DNA of 64,000 nucleotides from Rickettsia akari str. Hartford (GCF_000018205.1 NC_009881.1:310001-374000); one strand, 5' to 3'. Shown: positions 29,950 to 40,363, numbered from the stretch's first letter. Translations and numbers: made by a program. The notes: generated by a model from the letters alone, not told the origin.

Positions 29950-31185
29950 ATGAAAGAGAAAATATCAAATTTTGTAACGCTTGATTTCGGCAGTAGTAAG
30001 ATTGCAGTAATTGCTGCATATATTAGTAAAAAGGGTGAGATTAAAGTAGCTAGCCAAAATTTGCATCATTCTAAAGGTATTAAATCAGGAGTTATATCAG
30101 ATTTAAAAAACGCTGAAACTAGCATTGTTTCAGCAATTTATGCACTTGAAAAAGATTGCGGTAAAAATATAAAAAAAGTTATATTATCGTTATCAGGTGC
30201 CGATACTAAATCTTATTATATTAATTATACCATTAAAGTTAACGGGCAAACCGTAACGCAGCAGGATATTAAAAAGTTATTACAAAAAGCATTACTTGAG
30301 TTTAAAGTTAAAAACCAAGAAATTATTCATTATTTTCCTCTTGAATTTACTCTTGATAATAATTCAGTCGAGAATCCTATAGGTATGTATGGTAGAGAGC
30401 TTAGTTGTGAATTACATATTATTGCAGCTAGTTCAAATATGTTATCAAATATTGTACAATGCTTTGCTAAATGTCATGTTGAAGTCACAAATATTACTCT
30501 AGCAATTTATGCTTCTGCTATTAGTTGTCTTACAAATGATGAAAAAAATCTAGGATCGCTTATTATAGATATGGGCGATAAAACGACCTCTTTCGGCATT
30601 TTTTTTGCCGGTAAATTAATATATACCGGGCATGTAAATGTAGGTAGTTTTCATATTAGCTCAGATATTGCTAAAGTTTTCGGCATTGATCTTGTTACGG
30701 CGGAGAAATTAAAAATTTTATACGGTAATGCAATGATACCTTTATTTGAGAAAGATAGTATTATAAATATGGATGATTTTCAGGTTGAGACTCATTATAA
30801 TTTAAATACTGCCGTAACAATTTATACATTAGCCGAGGTAATAATGGCAAGAGTTGAAGAAATATTATCAATGGTAAAAGCCGAATATGATAAAGCAACA
30901 AAAGGGCATGTTGAAGTTTTTAGAGTTGTAATTACCGGCGGCGGGTCTCAGCTTAGAGGGCTTAAAGAGCTTTCAAATAAAATTTTTGAAAAACAGAGTA
31001 GAATTGGTAAACCGGAGATTATTGCCGGTTTTACAGAAGACTATAATCCGGCTATGCATTCAGCAACTATAGGAATGCTAAAAATTCATGCTATAAAACA
31101 GCAAAAAGAATTCGCTCATATTAGACTTGATGCAAATAGTAGCTTCTTTAAAAAAGCTTTTGATTGGTTTAAAGAGAATGTTTGA
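29950..31185 (+). CDS. ftsA: Cell division protein FtsA
   Basis: Actin-like ATPase that tethers FtsZ to the membrane. The 411 residues include the phosphate-1 motif FVTLDFGSSKIAVIAAYI, the SHS2 region GIKSGVISDLKNAETSI, phosphate-2 LGSLIIDMGDKTTSFGIFFA, the adenosine motif VITGGGSQLRGLKEL and a C-terminal amphipathic helix (SSFFKKAFDWFKENV) for membrane binding. Last gene of the dcw cluster here; ftsZ does not follow. Confidence 0.95.
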   Translation: MKEKISNFVTLDFGSSKIAVIAAYISKKGEIKVASQNLHHSKGIKSGVISDLKNAETSIVSAIYALEKDCGKNIKKVILSLSGADTKSYYINYTIKVNGQTVTQQDIKKLLQKALLEFKVKNQEIIHYFPLEFTLDNNSVENPIGMYGRELSCELHIIAASSNMLSNIVQCFAKCHVEVTNITLAIYASAISCLTNDEKNLGSLIIDMGDKTTSFGIFFAGKLIYTGHVNVGSFHISSDIAKVFGIDLVTAEKLKILYGNAMIPLFEKDSIINMDDFQVETHYNLNTAVTIYTLAEVIMARVEEILSMVKAEYDKATKGHVEVFRVVITGGGSQLRGLKELSNKIFEKQSRIGKPEIIAGFTEDYNPAMHSATIGMLKIHAIKQQKEFAHIRLDANSSFFKKAFDWFKENV

Positions 31186-31186
31186 A

Positions 31187-32081
31187 TTCGATTATTATTT
31201 TTTCTGGCTGCTATTCTCGGAAAAATACCTTGAGAATCATATATCATTTCAAGGATTTGGAATCCTGCTTTTTTTAGCTGTGTACGTGTTTCGGATTCTG
31301 TACGAAACACTTGCCATGCAGCGTTAATAATATTGCTACAAATAGCCTTTTGTTTTAAAGCATTAACAGTATTAACTTGTCCATGTAGATTCCTTTGATA
31401 ATGTTGTAGGAGGTGTTAAAAAGCTTGCAATTAGTATACCACTAGGTTTAAGAACTTTACTAAATTGTTTATATAGATCAGTAACTTTATCATCATCAAA
31501 TTCATCGATATTAAGACCATTACTTCTAAGTATATTATATTCCTAGTGAAGATCAAGATTCCAAGCATCTTGTTGCCACAAGTTAACATGCGCAAGATAA
31601 TGCTTGTTAGCGTTCTCTTGTGCTAGTTCTAAAGAACTAACATCTAGATCAATCCCTATGCCTTTATTTTGCTGTAATCTAATGTAAGCAAAGCGTACAT
31701 AGTACCGCAAGGAACAGCAATACATTTCATTCTGTCTGCTAACTTATCATGTAAAATGTTGTAAAATATGTTAAAGCGTTCTTGGGTAGCTTTAACAGAA
31801 GTAGCATGGTATAAAATTCATCTTTCTAAAGGGTGGAATTTTTCTTTTTAAAGACCATGAATTATTATATAAGATGTCCAATAACCATTGAGTCCTTTAT
31901 TTGCAAACAAAAAATGACCTAACTCAAATTTGCGTAATTGATCAAGTAAGGAAAGCTGTTCATCTAATGGCAAAGAAGTAGTATGCTTGTTTGCTAACTC
32001 TTTTTTGAGTTGTGAAGCATCAAAAGTAGATTTATTTAATCCATGATATTCATCTTGGTATAAATTATATAGTGTTTGATT
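31187..32081 (-). pseudogene. SAM-dependent methyltransferase remnant
   Basis: Minus-strand text starts with NLYQDEYHGLNKSTFDASQL and PLDEQLSLLDQLRKFELGHF, then breaks in several places. GIGIDLDVSSLELAQENANK is a class I SAM-binding motif, and the far end reads AWQVFRTESETRTQLKKAGF then FPRIAARK, typical of a methyltransferase C-terminus. At least four frame changes or stops. It lies immediately downstream of nfeD. Substrate unknown. Confidence 0.7.
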
Positions 32082-32562
32082 CTATGTTTTAGGTCTATGC
32101 TTAGAACAAATTAGTACATTCCCTTTGTCTGCGGTGATAAAGAGTTGCTCACCTGTTTTTGCATCGATTTCATTTGGAACAAGGTAAGCATTCAGAATAG
32201 CACTGGACCATCTTACTTGTCCTATAGTATCAGATAGTATCAGAAGAAACGGTAGAATTACAAACCTCTACCATTTTGTCTATCATATTTGAATAATTTT
32301 CTGTTCTATCAGTTTTATTATAAACATATTTTTTAAGAGGATAATATAATATGCAAAACCAAATAAGCGATAATATACCAAAAAATGTTATTTGATTTGT
32401 TAAGCTAACTAGAGGATAGTTATATACCACAAGAGTCTTTGATAATGCTCCAAGCCCAAAGAATAAAAATCCAATATTTGGAACTGCAAAAAATTCAACA
32501 ACTACACAAATTATGCCGATTATTAACCATATTTCGGTGAGGTAATTATTTATCATGAACAT
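32082..32562 (-). pseudogene. NfeD-like membrane protein, broken by a 10-bp duplication
   Basis: The first 110 residues (32562 to 32230) carry two or three hydrophobic helices (EIWLIIGIICVVVEFFAV, then FFGILSLIWFCILYYP), as in NfeD-type stomatin-partner proteins. The frame then ends at an exact tandem duplication of 10 bases (32224-32233 and 32234-32243). Removing one copy restores an unbroken reading to 32082 that encodes the OB-fold part (GQVRWSSAILNAYLVPNEID, then KGNVLICSKHRPKT), about 156 residues in all. The start overlaps the cycM end by 17 bases. Confidence 0.8.
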
Positions 32563-33073
32563 AAGTTTTTAAAAATAATATGACGTCAGCTATGTCTCGT
32601 GGTCTTGAGATACCGGCAAAGGACATTTTAGTTCCTGGTGCATAGCTACTTGGTTTATGTAAGAAAGCAAATAAACTATCATCATCCCATACGCCACTGA
32701 GTTTTGATAGAGCAGGGGAATATTTATAGTCTGCTATGCTTCCTTTTGGTCTGCCTGCTACATCCCAAAGATGCGGTCCTAGTTTATTTGGACCGTCTTT
32801 ATCAAGAGAATGACACATTAAACATTTCTTGGCTATTTCACGACCGTTATTGGCATTCGCTGTTTTCATCAATTGCGGTATATTGATTGGTGCCTGCTCT
32901 AGTGCGGTAGTATCTTGATTGTCTGATGATGCTTGAACCGCAACGCTGTAGCCGCGATGCTGTAACTCTAGAGTGGGTTTATATAATATATTTGCAACAA
33001 ATCCAACCATCATAGCAATTAAACTAGCAGATAGGATGGCTGCAACAATTTTATTTAATTCTTTTCCAGACAT
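32546..33073 (-). CDS. cycM: Membrane-anchored cytochrome c
   Basis: A 175-residue c-type cytochrome held by an uncleaved N-terminal helix (VAAILSASLIAMMVGFVANI). The haem site is CLMCH in AKKCLMCHSLDKDGPNKLGP, and the axial Met is in APGTKMSFAGISRPRDIADV. This matches CycM/cytochrome c552, which carries electrons from the bc1 complex to cytochrome oxidase in alphaproteobacteria. It fits with petABC and ctaA in the same window. The 3' end overlaps the nfeD-like gene. Confidence 0.93.
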   Translation of the reverse strand: MSGKELNKIVAAILSASLIAMMVGFVANILYKPTLELQHRGYSVAVQASSDNQDTTALEQAPINIPQLMKTANANNGREIAKKCLMCHSLDKDGPNKLGPHLWDVAGRPKGSIADYKYSPALSKLSGVWDDDSLFAFLHKPSSYAPGTKMSFAGISRPRDIADVILFLKTYVHDK

Positions 33074-33186
33074 TTATTTTGTTTTTTTTATTAGAATTTA
33101 TACTATAATTTAAGTTGTAAGAGAAGTGCATTAAATAAATAAAAGAAAAATTTATAAAAATATTTGTTCTTTGGAGAGAGAAATAA

Positions 33187-34257
33187 ATGTCTGATTCAAA
33201 AAAATCAAGGGCTAGAAGAATATTTAATCAGTTAAAATCTTATTGGACTAGTTTTAGACAAAGTAAAATCGGTAAAATATTATTTAGCAATAGTTTAAGT
33301 TATGTAGTTTCCGTAGCTTCTATAGCAATTGCAGCTTCCGGGCTTTTTACTCCTATATCACCGATAATTATAGCTGTAGCTGTTGTTTCAGGAGTTAGCG
33401 TAGGAATTAAAGCTATAAATGAGACTTTGAACGTGCATGGTTTGCATAAACTTCATAAAGAGAATAATTTGTTAGTACATAACAGAAATGCTAAAAGTCA
33501 GCAAGATTATATATTATCATTGGAACCAAGCTTAAAAGATATTTTGAAAAATGAATTATATACGCCGCAAATTGCAGGTAAGGATTGTACTCAAGATAAG
33601 TATGAGTTAAATGTAAATAAATTGAAAAGTACAGGACGAATATTTGGAAATAATTTGGGTGGAGCCGCAAATTTGGCTGTCTATATTATTAAAGGTGCTA
33701 GTGGTAATGTACTTGATATATTAAAAGCTACGTGTTACGGTGTAGTTACAACCGCATCATTAATGATCGACGGTCTTACTGAAAAGGAAAAAAGAGAAAT
33801 AAAAGAAATATTTAAATTAAATATAAATGAAGAATATAAAAAACAAGACACTCCTATATATGAAAATTTAGAAACATTAGAGCATTATACTAAAAATCAA
33901 GTATTGCAAACGTTGGCTTTAAGAAAATTAATAACGGATAAGAATTATTGGAGTATGAATAAAGACCAAAAAATACAAAAATTTCGAGAGATAAGAGGTA
34001 ATTTTGAAATAAAAAGAAACGGTTTAGAAGAATTTTTTAAAGAAAATAAAATAACAATGGATAATAGAAAAGAGAGTTATGTTAAAGATATTAAAAATGT
34101 AATGAATCCATTTTATGACAAGCCTAGTAAAGCCGAAGTATGTAGTCCGTTAACTAAAGCCATGGATAAAGATAAAGTTAATAATGCTGAAATAAAAAGG
34201 ACAAAACGTGAAAATTTAAAAAGGATGCAAAAAAGAAAGCGAAATTTAACAATATGA
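33187..34257 (+). CDS. Orphan membrane-associated protein, family not recognised
   Basis: A 356-residue protein preceded by GGAGAGAG. Residues about 35-80 are hydrophobic and Ala/Ile/Gly-rich (YVVSVASIAIAASGLFTPIS, then PIIIAVAVVSGVSVGIKAIN), enough for two membrane helices. A second weak hydrophobic patch lies at about 160-195 (GGAANLAVYIIKGASGNVLD). The remainder is strongly charged, and the last 40 residues are Lys/Arg-rich (KRTKRENLKRMQKRKRNL). No signal peptide cleavage site or catalytic motif is apparent. It sits alone between cycM and lpxC. Confidence 0.7.
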   Translation: MSDSKKSRARRIFNQLKSYWTSFRQSKIGKILFSNSLSYVVSVASIAIAASGLFTPISPIIIAVAVVSGVSVGIKAINETLNVHGLHKLHKENNLLVHNRNAKSQQDYILSLEPSLKDILKNELYTPQIAGKDCTQDKYELNVNKLKSTGRIFGNNLGGAANLAVYIIKGASGNVLDILKATCYGVVTTASLMIDGLTEKEKREIKEIFKLNINEEYKKQDTPIYENLETLEHYTKNQVLQTLALRKLITDKNYWSMNKDQKIQKFREIRGNFEIKRNGLEEFFKENKITMDNRKESYVKDIKNVMNPFYDKPSKAEVCSPLTKAMDKDKVNNAEIKRTKRENLKRMQKRKRNLTI

Positions 34258-34265
34258 AATGATTA

Positions 34266-35132
34266 TTATAACTCGTTGCTAGTTACAAATTTGTAAGAGG
34301 TAGTATCGCTAAATATTCTATGCAATAATTCATTATTAAGAGCGTGGCTTGTTTTGTAACCTTTAATTGAACTTACAACGCTAGTGCCGCTGGTATATAA
34401 ATCACCGAATAAATCTAATAATTTATGGCGAACAAATTCATCTTCATAACGTAAGCCGTTTGGGTTTAAGATTTTATCCTGCTCATCTATTCCTATAGCA
34501 TTCTCAAATGAGGCACCTTGGGCAAGTCCTTTGCTTTTTAAATAATCAACATCTCTTATAAATCCAAAAGTTCTAGCATCCGCAATATTTTTAGTAAAAG
34601 ATTCTTGATCTCTAAAACTTAGATTTTGTCTACCTATAGCTTTACTGCTAAAATCAATAGTTAAATCTACAGTCATGTGATCGGAAGGAGTACAATATAA
34701 TTCACAATCTTTATGAACTACTTTTATATCTTTTAAAATTTTTAGATATTTTTTAGGAGCATTTTGTAATTTTTTTCCTGCACATTCAATCATAAACACA
34801 AAAGGTTTACTACTGCCGTCCATAATTGGTACTTCAGGACCGTCAACTTTAATAATTGCATTATCAATACTGCATCCCCAAAGTGCTGCCATTAAATGTT
34901 CAATTGTTGAAATTTGCACTTTATGCTCATTACTTATAGTGGTAGATAACAACGTATCGGACACATTGAAATAGCTAGCTTCAATATAATTCTTTTCAGA
35001 AGATATATCGGTGCTAATGAATATAATTCCGGTATTTTCTTTAGCGGGTTCCATAGTTAACTGTGTGCGTTTTCCCGAGTGAACCCCAATCCCGTAACAA
35101 CTAACCGGTTTTAATAATGTACTTTGCTGCAT
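34266..35132 (-). CDS. lpxC: UDP-3-O-acyl-N-acetylglucosamine deacetylase
   Basis: Zinc deacetylase for the committed step of lipid A synthesis in the cytoplasm. The 288 residues start [20 protein letters not shown] and contain the zinc motif [34 protein letters not shown], and [17 protein letters not shown] with the other zinc ligands. The length is slightly short but no core motif is lost. It implies that this organism makes lipopolysaccharide. Confidence 0.96.
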   Translation of the reverse strand: MQQSTLLKPVSCYGIGVHSGKRTQLTMEPAKENTGIIFISTDISSEKNYIEASYFNVSDTLLSTTISNEHKVQISTIEHLMAALWGCSIDNAIIKVDGPEVPIMDGSSKPFVFMIECAGKKLQNAPKKYLKILKDIKVVHKDCELYCTPSDHMTVDLTIDFSSKAIGRQNLSFRDQESFTKNIADARTFGFIRDVDYLKSKGLAQGASFENAIGIDEQDKILNPNGLRYEDEFVRHKLLDLFGDLYTSGTSVVSSIKGYKTSHALNNELLHRIFSDTTSYKFVTSNEL

Positions 35133-35216
35133 GCGAGGCTATAAAAAATATGCCTAGATGTTAATCTTTAATGCCAAATTATACAAGTTATATTATGTTA
35201 CAAAATATTACATAAT

Positions 35217-35374
35217 CGTCATTGCAAGCAGTAATAGGCGTTGTTGTACGGCTCATTTTATATCATTCCTGCGAGAGAAGGAATCCAAAAAAGTACCAAT
35301 ACAACAAATTTTTGAAATTAAAAGCTCGACTTATATCGCTTTATACTTGATGCCTGCAAACGCAGGCATGACAT
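35217..35374. repeat. Composite of degraded palindromic elements
   Basis: Contains CGTCATTGCAAGCAGTAAT, then TATCATTCCTGCGAGAGAAG, and ends GCCTGCAAACGCAGGCATGA, a local hairpin. It lies between lpxC and the transporter gene. Confidence 0.5.
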
Positions 35375-35384
35375 AGAGTTAAAT

Positions 35385-36533
35385 TTAAAATCTATACAAT
35401 TTATACTTAATAAAATACCAAAAATGATAGGCTACAAAACTACCGACTACGGCAAAAACGGAAAATAAGAAATCACTGCCGTTAATAGTGCCGTAAGGTA
35501 CATGAGATGATAAAGCTCCGGCATATGTACCGATGCTGCACATTGAAAAATACGAAAATAAAGCTGTTCTGAGTTCGTAATCTCTAAATTTATCAATTAG
35601 TATTAAAATATTGCAAATATAAATGGATCCTAAACAACTACCGATTAGTATTATATATAATATATTAAGGTTTTTACTAGTGCCATGAAGCGGTAGTAAC
35701 ATAAAGCAGACGAGCAGAATTATAGTTAGTGATAAATTAGCCAAATATTTATTTACTTTGCTTAATATGTAGCATATAGGAACTATAGAAAAACATATTG
35801 CTAGGAAAATATATTTTAATATGAGTCTTAAATTAACTAATGCTAATTCCTTCTTTAATGCAAAAGCTTCATAATACCATAATATATCCAAGGTGACATA
35901 AGCAACTACGAAGCCTGTCAATAATTGTAATTCGACATTTTTTATTAAGGATGAGAATTTTGAATTTAGATTTAATTTATGAGATGTAGGATTATAATGC
36001 AGAAATTCAGTTAGTATATTGATACAATATAACAATGCACAAATTACTATAGTATTATTTGTCGGTTTTATAAATGGATTGAATAAATCTACCATTAAAT
36101 TTCCACCAGCCCATAACAACATTATACAAGCTAAAAAAAAATATTTCTTTTCTTTGCTACTCTCAATAATGTCTAATGTTATAGAAGTGAAATATGAAAA
36201 TGTTCCAAAATTAATTAAAATAAAATTAATTTTAATTAGAGTATAATTATTTAATATAATGAGGTTTATTGTACAAATCATTAATAAAGATAAGCTAAGT
36301 AAAATAATTTTTTTATTACTTAACTTATTAATTAACTGTGTTAAGGCAAAGCCTGCGATTATCGAACCTATAAATTTAGTTTGATTTATATGATTTATTT
36401 GTTCTCCGCATAGATTTTTATTTATCAGTAAAAAGATTTTAAAATTATAAAAATTGATAGCATTGATACAGGAAAAAATCAATATTCCCAAAAGCGAGCA
36501 AAAAATAGTTTTATAATCGTTTTTTAAAGTCAT
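35385..36533 (-). CDS. Multi-pass membrane protein, MFS-like transporter
   Basis: A 382-residue very hydrophobic protein with about 11-12 predicted membrane helices and almost no soluble domain. Short polar loops (LINKLSNKKIILLS, IDKFRDYELRTALFSYFSM) resemble the cytoplasmic loops of major facilitator transporters, and the second loop is rich in basic residues as expected. No family-specific motif is clear. Substrate unknown. Single gene with convergent lpxC-like spacing and its own promoter region toward rne. Confidence 0.65.
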   Translation of the reverse strand: MTLKNDYKTIFCSLLGILIFSCINAINFYNFKIFLLINKNLCGEQINHINQTKFIGSIIAGFALTQLINKLSNKKIILLSLSLLMICTINLIILNNYTLIKINFILINFGTFSYFTSITLDIIESSKEKKYFFLACIMLLWAGGNLMVDLFNPFIKPTNNTIVICALLYCINILTEFLHYNPTSHKLNLNSKFSSLIKNVELQLLTGFVVAYVTLDILWYYEAFALKKELALVNLRLILKYIFLAICFSIVPICYILSKVNKYLANLSLTIILLVCFMLLPLHGTSKNLNILYIILIGSCLGSIYICNILILIDKFRDYELRTALFSYFSMCSIGTYAGALSSHVPYGTINGSDFLFSVFAVVGSFVAYHFWYFIKYKLYRF

Positions 36534-36961
36534 AAATTAAGTGTTTGCTAAACATAAATACATGGTATATAACTCATAATTATAATGATCAAGATTATTA
36601 TCTTAAAAATTAAAGAGATTTGTAATTCCATTATTTAAGTACATGTGGATAGTTATTAGATTATCAGCTTTTAATCAAGTATGGTAGTCTTAATTTATAA
36701 TTTGTATATAATTTATTGTTTAATTTACAAAAAAATTAATGAATTAAATAATATGAAAATATTTTAATGTAAGAAAAATAATAATATATTTTTAGTATTT
36801 TAAAGAGGTGTTATTTGAAATTTATCTAGAATGTACACTTTTGCTCTTTAATCATAGATAAATTATCTATTTAAATAAATTAATACAAGATAAACAATGA
36901 TTGTTCTTAAGATACAGGCATTATATTAATTATTTGTTCTTCAAGTTAGTGAGCAAGATAA
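36534..36961. other. AT-rich intergenic region upstream of rne
   Basis: 428 bases between the divergent transporter gene and rne. Very AT-rich, no coding sense in either strand and no palindromic element recognised. It presumably holds both promoters and possibly a long rne leader, as RNase E messages often carry one for autoregulation, but no structure stands out by eye. Confidence 0.4.
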
Positions 36962-39034
36962 ATGAATAAAAAGATTATAATTGATGCTAATTTTCCAAGT
37001 GAAACAAGAGTAGTTTTATTAGGACAAAGCAACAATATAGAAGATATTGAATTTCAAACAACCGTAAGACAACAAAACAAAGGTAACATTTATTTAGCAA
37101 AAGTTACAAGAATAGAGCCATCGTTACAAGCTGTTTTTATAGAGTATGGAATGGAAAAAAGCGGTTTCTTACCGTTTAGTGAAATCCATCCTAACTATTA
37201 CAATTTGCCTACCTCGGAGAGAAATTTTCCGGTTAATGCTTTTCCTGAAATAGCTCTTTCAAATATTACGGTTGAGGATGATAAAGAGAAACCGGCTGTT
37301 ATATATGATTCTTTCGTTGATAGTGAAGAAATTGACCTAAAAACTATAGAAGATTTAGTAGAGAGTAAATTCCAGTCAGAACTTAATTTAGAAGCGGCTG
37401 ATGATATTGAAATTATTCAAAGCGGTACCACTGAGTCAAATATTCCGCAATATAAACAATATAAAGTGCAAGAAGTAATCAGAAAAACCCAAATATTATT
37501 AGTACAGGTTACTAAGGAAGAACGAGGAAATAAGTGTGCCGCTTTTACTACGTATATATCTTTAGCCGGCAAATATTGTGTTTTAATGCCTAATAAAGGT
37601 TTGCAAAACGGCATATCACGTAAAATATCAAACGGGGAAGAAAGAAAAAGACTGAAAGATATTTTAAATAAAATAGTAAGTGGTGACAAAAATACTTATA
37701 GTGTGATTGTTAGAACTGCAGGTAGAGGAAGTAGTACCTTAGATTTGAAGAAAGACTATAATTATTTAGCAAGGTTATGGAATAAAATTCGTAAAAGTAC
37801 TATTAAATTTCCAGCTCCGTGTTTTATCCATGAAGAAGATAGTATAATACGTAAAACCATACGTGATATGTGTGATCACAATGTTAAAGAAGTAGTGATT
37901 CAAGGACAAGAAGCCTATGAAGATGCTTCAAGATTTATGCAGGATTTATTACCTTCAGAGCTTGCAAAGCTGAAAGAGCATAAAAATAAAATTCCTATAT
38001 TTACTAAGTTTCAAGTAGAAGAGCAATTAGTTAAATTGTATCAGCCTGTCGTAACACTACCTTCAGGGGGATATATCGTTATTAATCCTACGGAAGCTCT
38101 TATTTCAATTGATGTAAATTCCGGTAAATCAACTTCTGAAAAAAATATCGAAGAAACGGCACTAAAAACTAATTTAGAAGCAGCAAAAGAAGTAGCAAAG
38201 CAAGTAAAGCTTAGAGATCTATCAGGTTTGATAGTTGTTGATTTTATAGATATGAGCGAAGCTAAGAATCGTAAAATTATTGAACGATCCTTTAAAGAGT
38301 TTTTAAGTCGTGATCGTGCTCGTATACAAACCGGTAATATTAGTCAGTTTGGGCTCCTTGAATTCTCAAGGCAGCGATTACGTTCTTCTTTCTTAGAAAC
38401 TAATTCGGCTATTTGTTCTCATTGTAACGGTAAAGGAGTCATTAGGGCGAGTGATGCTAATGCTATGTTAATTTTACGTACTATAGAGAATGAAATTTTT
38501 GAAGAAAGAATTGATGTAATAAATGTTTTTACCAATATCGTTTCAGTTCTTTATCTACTTAATAATAAACGTGCTGAGATAAAATTTATTGAAGAAAAAT
38601 ATAATATAAAGCTTAATTTTTATTCCGATCCTAATGCTACATCAGATAGTTATTCAATTGAAAAAGTAAAGCTGTTGAAGCAAAACAACAATAATGTTAA
38701 TCCTGTTAAGCCGGTCATTCAGAATCATAGTGCTGATTATACTGAAGAAGAGCCGAAAACAGAACAGTTGCGCAAAAATAAACATAAATGGAAGACAGCT
38801 AATAATAGTAATAATGTTGCTAATGAAGTAAAAGATAAGAGTTTAGAGGCAGCGGAATCGGTAGAGCACACTGTAAGTGTTGTGGAAGAGCTGAAAGTTG
38901 TAGAAAGTAATGCTGGTTTAGAAGAAGCACAAGTTGCTCCAAAAAAGATAAAACGTAGATATCGTAATAAAAAATCAAATAAAACATGTCCTCCTAATAT
39001 CGCCGAAGATACGGAACAGAATGTAGAGTCTTGA
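36962..39034 (+). CDS. rne: Ribonuclease E/G
   Basis: Endoribonuclease for rRNA processing and mRNA decay. The 690 residues include an S1 domain (NIYLAKVTRIEPSLQAVFIE) with a long acidic insertion (about residues 90-165), the phosphate sensor/5' end region, catalytic Asp residues in ALISIDVNSGKS and LIVVDFIDMSEAKNRK, and the zinc-link CSHCNGKG. A charged, Lys/Glu-rich C-terminal tail (about 565-690), ending KIKRRYRNKKSNKT, could scaffold RNA or partners. RNase E rather than RNase G is favoured by size and tail. Confidence 0.93.
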   Translation: MNKKIIIDANFPSETRVVLLGQSNNIEDIEFQTTVRQQNKGNIYLAKVTRIEPSLQAVFIEYGMEKSGFLPFSEIHPNYYNLPTSERNFPVNAFPEIALSNITVEDDKEKPAVIYDSFVDSEEIDLKTIEDLVESKFQSELNLEAADDIEIIQSGTTESNIPQYKQYKVQEVIRKTQILLVQVTKEERGNKCAAFTTYISLAGKYCVLMPNKGLQNGISRKISNGEERKRLKDILNKIVSGDKNTYSVIVRTAGRGSSTLDLKKDYNYLARLWNKIRKSTIKFPAPCFIHEEDSIIRKTIRDMCDHNVKEVVIQGQEAYEDASRFMQDLLPSELAKLKEHKNKIPIFTKFQVEEQLVKLYQPVVTLPSGGYIVINPTEALISIDVNSGKSTSEKNIEETALKTNLEAAKEVAKQVKLRDLSGLIVVDFIDMSEAKNRKIIERSFKEFLSRDRARIQTGNISQFGLLEFSRQRLRSSFLETNSAICSHCNGKGVIRASDANAMLILRTIENEIFEERIDVINVFTNIVSVLYLLNNKRAEIKFIEEKYNIKLNFYSDPNATSDSYSIEKVKLLKQNNNNVNPVKPVIQNHSADYTEEEPKTEQLRKNKHKWKTANNSNNVANEVKDKSLEAAESVEHTVSVVEELKVVESNAGLEEAQVAPKKIKRRYRNKKSNKTCPPNIAEDTEQNVES

Positions 39035-39042
39035 TTAGGAAG

Positions 39043-39082
39043 GGCTGCTTCGTCAAAACTTATAGTTTTTCCTCGCAATGAC
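39043..39082. repeat. Half copy of the CTCGCAATGAC palindromic element
   Basis: Reads GCTGCTTCGTCAAAACTTAT then TTTTTCCTCGCAATGACG, the right half of the family seen complete at 27889 and 40212. Lies after rne. Confidence 0.6.
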
Positions 39083-39152
39083 GACTTGCAGTATCCATGC
39101 GACAAGATCTTTGCAGGAATGACAAGATAAAAAATATAAACTTAAAATAAAA

Positions 39153-40166
39153 GTGCGGAAAAGCTTAATTACAAAATGGTTGTTTGTAAGCTGTATAATG
39201 GTCATAGCGATGGTTGTTATAGGGGGTATCACAAGGCTTACAGGTGCTGGTTTATCTATAGTTGAGTGGCGTCCTGTAACCGGTATTTTGCCGCCTTTTA
39301 GCTTTGAAAGCTGGCAAGCGGAATTTGCGAAATATAAAGCTTTTCCTGAATATAACTCCGTTAATTACGGAATGACTTTATCAGAGTTTAAGTGTATTTA
39401 TCTGTTAGAGTTTATACATCGATTACTCGGTAGAATGACAGTGTTAATATATATTGTACCTTTAATATATTTTTATTTTAAAGATGTTATAAAAAATTGT
39501 GACATGCTACCTTATATAATTGCTTTGTTGTTATTTTGTGTACAAGGTTTTATGGGGTGGTATATGGTTAAAAGCGGCTTGTTGAATAGCCCGTCTGTTA
39601 GTCATTTTCGACTTGCTTTTCATTTAATTATCGCCGTAATTATTTATCACATACTTTTTTATCAATTAATAAAAAATCGTTGTGATATTTTGTTAATCCC
39701 GTCACAAACAGATTTAAAATTACCACTAATATTTTCCGGTATTGCTATTACTGTAATATATGTGCAAATTTTTTTAGGGGCGCTGGTTGCAGGGCTTGAT
39801 GCAGGGCTGATATATAATAGTTTTCCGCTAATGGGGGATCATTGTATCCCGATGGAGATAAAAGATAATTTCTTTAATCTTGCAAATTTGCATGATCCAG
39901 TTTTTATACAATTTATACATCGTTTAGGCAGCTATAGCGTATTTTTGGTTGTTGTTGTTTTAGTAATTTGCTTGTTAACAATAGAACATCCGAAATTAAA
40001 TAAGATAGCGTATTTTCTAATGATTGCATTATTGATGCAGATATCTACCGGAATAATTACTCTTTTATATTCTGTCCCTATAATCATTGCATCTATACAT
40101 CAGCTTTTTGCTATAATCCTTTTATCTATAATAATTTGGTGCTATTTTTTAATAAACAGTAGTTAA
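39153..40166 (+). CDS. ctaA: Haem A synthase (Cox15/CtaA)
   Basis: Converts haem O to haem A for cytochrome c oxidase. The 337-residue protein has about eight transmembrane helices and the family marks GGITRLTGAGLSIVEWRPVT, then EFIHRLLGRMTVLIY, HFRLAFHLII, FIHRLGSYSVFL and SIHQLFAI, which supply the conserved haem-binding His residues. GTG start at 39153; no alternative ATG upstream. Type 2 (alphaproteobacterial/mitochondrial) form. Confidence 0.95.
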   Translation: MRKSLITKWLFVSCIMVIAMVVIGGITRLTGAGLSIVEWRPVTGILPPFSFESWQAEFAKYKAFPEYNSVNYGMTLSEFKCIYLLEFIHRLLGRMTVLIYIVPLIYFYFKDVIKNCDMLPYIIALLLFCVQGFMGWYMVKSGLLNSPSVSHFRLAFHLIIAVIIYHILFYQLIKNRCDILLIPSQTDLKLPLIFSGIAITVIYVQIFLGALVAGLDAGLIYNSFPLMGDHCIPMEIKDNFFNLANLHDPVFIQFIHRLGSYSVFLVVVVLVICLLTIEHPKLNKIAYFLMIALLMQISTGIITLLYSVPIIIASIHQLFAIILLSIIIWCYFLINSS

Positions 40167-40211
40167 AATATTACTATGGTTAAGTCAGCATTGTTGCGTT
40201 GATACCAAGTT

Positions 40212-40322
40212 GTAATTGCAAGGAGCGAAGCAACGCAGCAATCCAGTGATACAAATTCTGTAAATCAGAATTTGTATCACTGGATTGCTTAGTCAAAATT
40301 TTCAATTTTTCCTCGCAATGAC
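40212..40322. repeat. Palindromic element with a perfect 23-bp stem
   Basis: Positions 40238-40260 and 40266-40288 are exact inverted copies (GCAATCCAGTGATACAAATT...) with a five-base loop, flanked by ATTGCAAGGAGCGAAGCAAC and TTTTTCCTCGCAATGAC. The best-formed hairpin of its family here, between ctaA and rluC. Confidence 0.9.
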
Positions 40323-40363
40323 AAAAAAACTAATACATACAACAACACAATAAAAAGCTCTAA

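Noticed and set aside
31543..31725. 60-residue minus-strand gene
   Set aside because: It is one fragment of the broken methyltransferase, holding only the SAM-binding motif.
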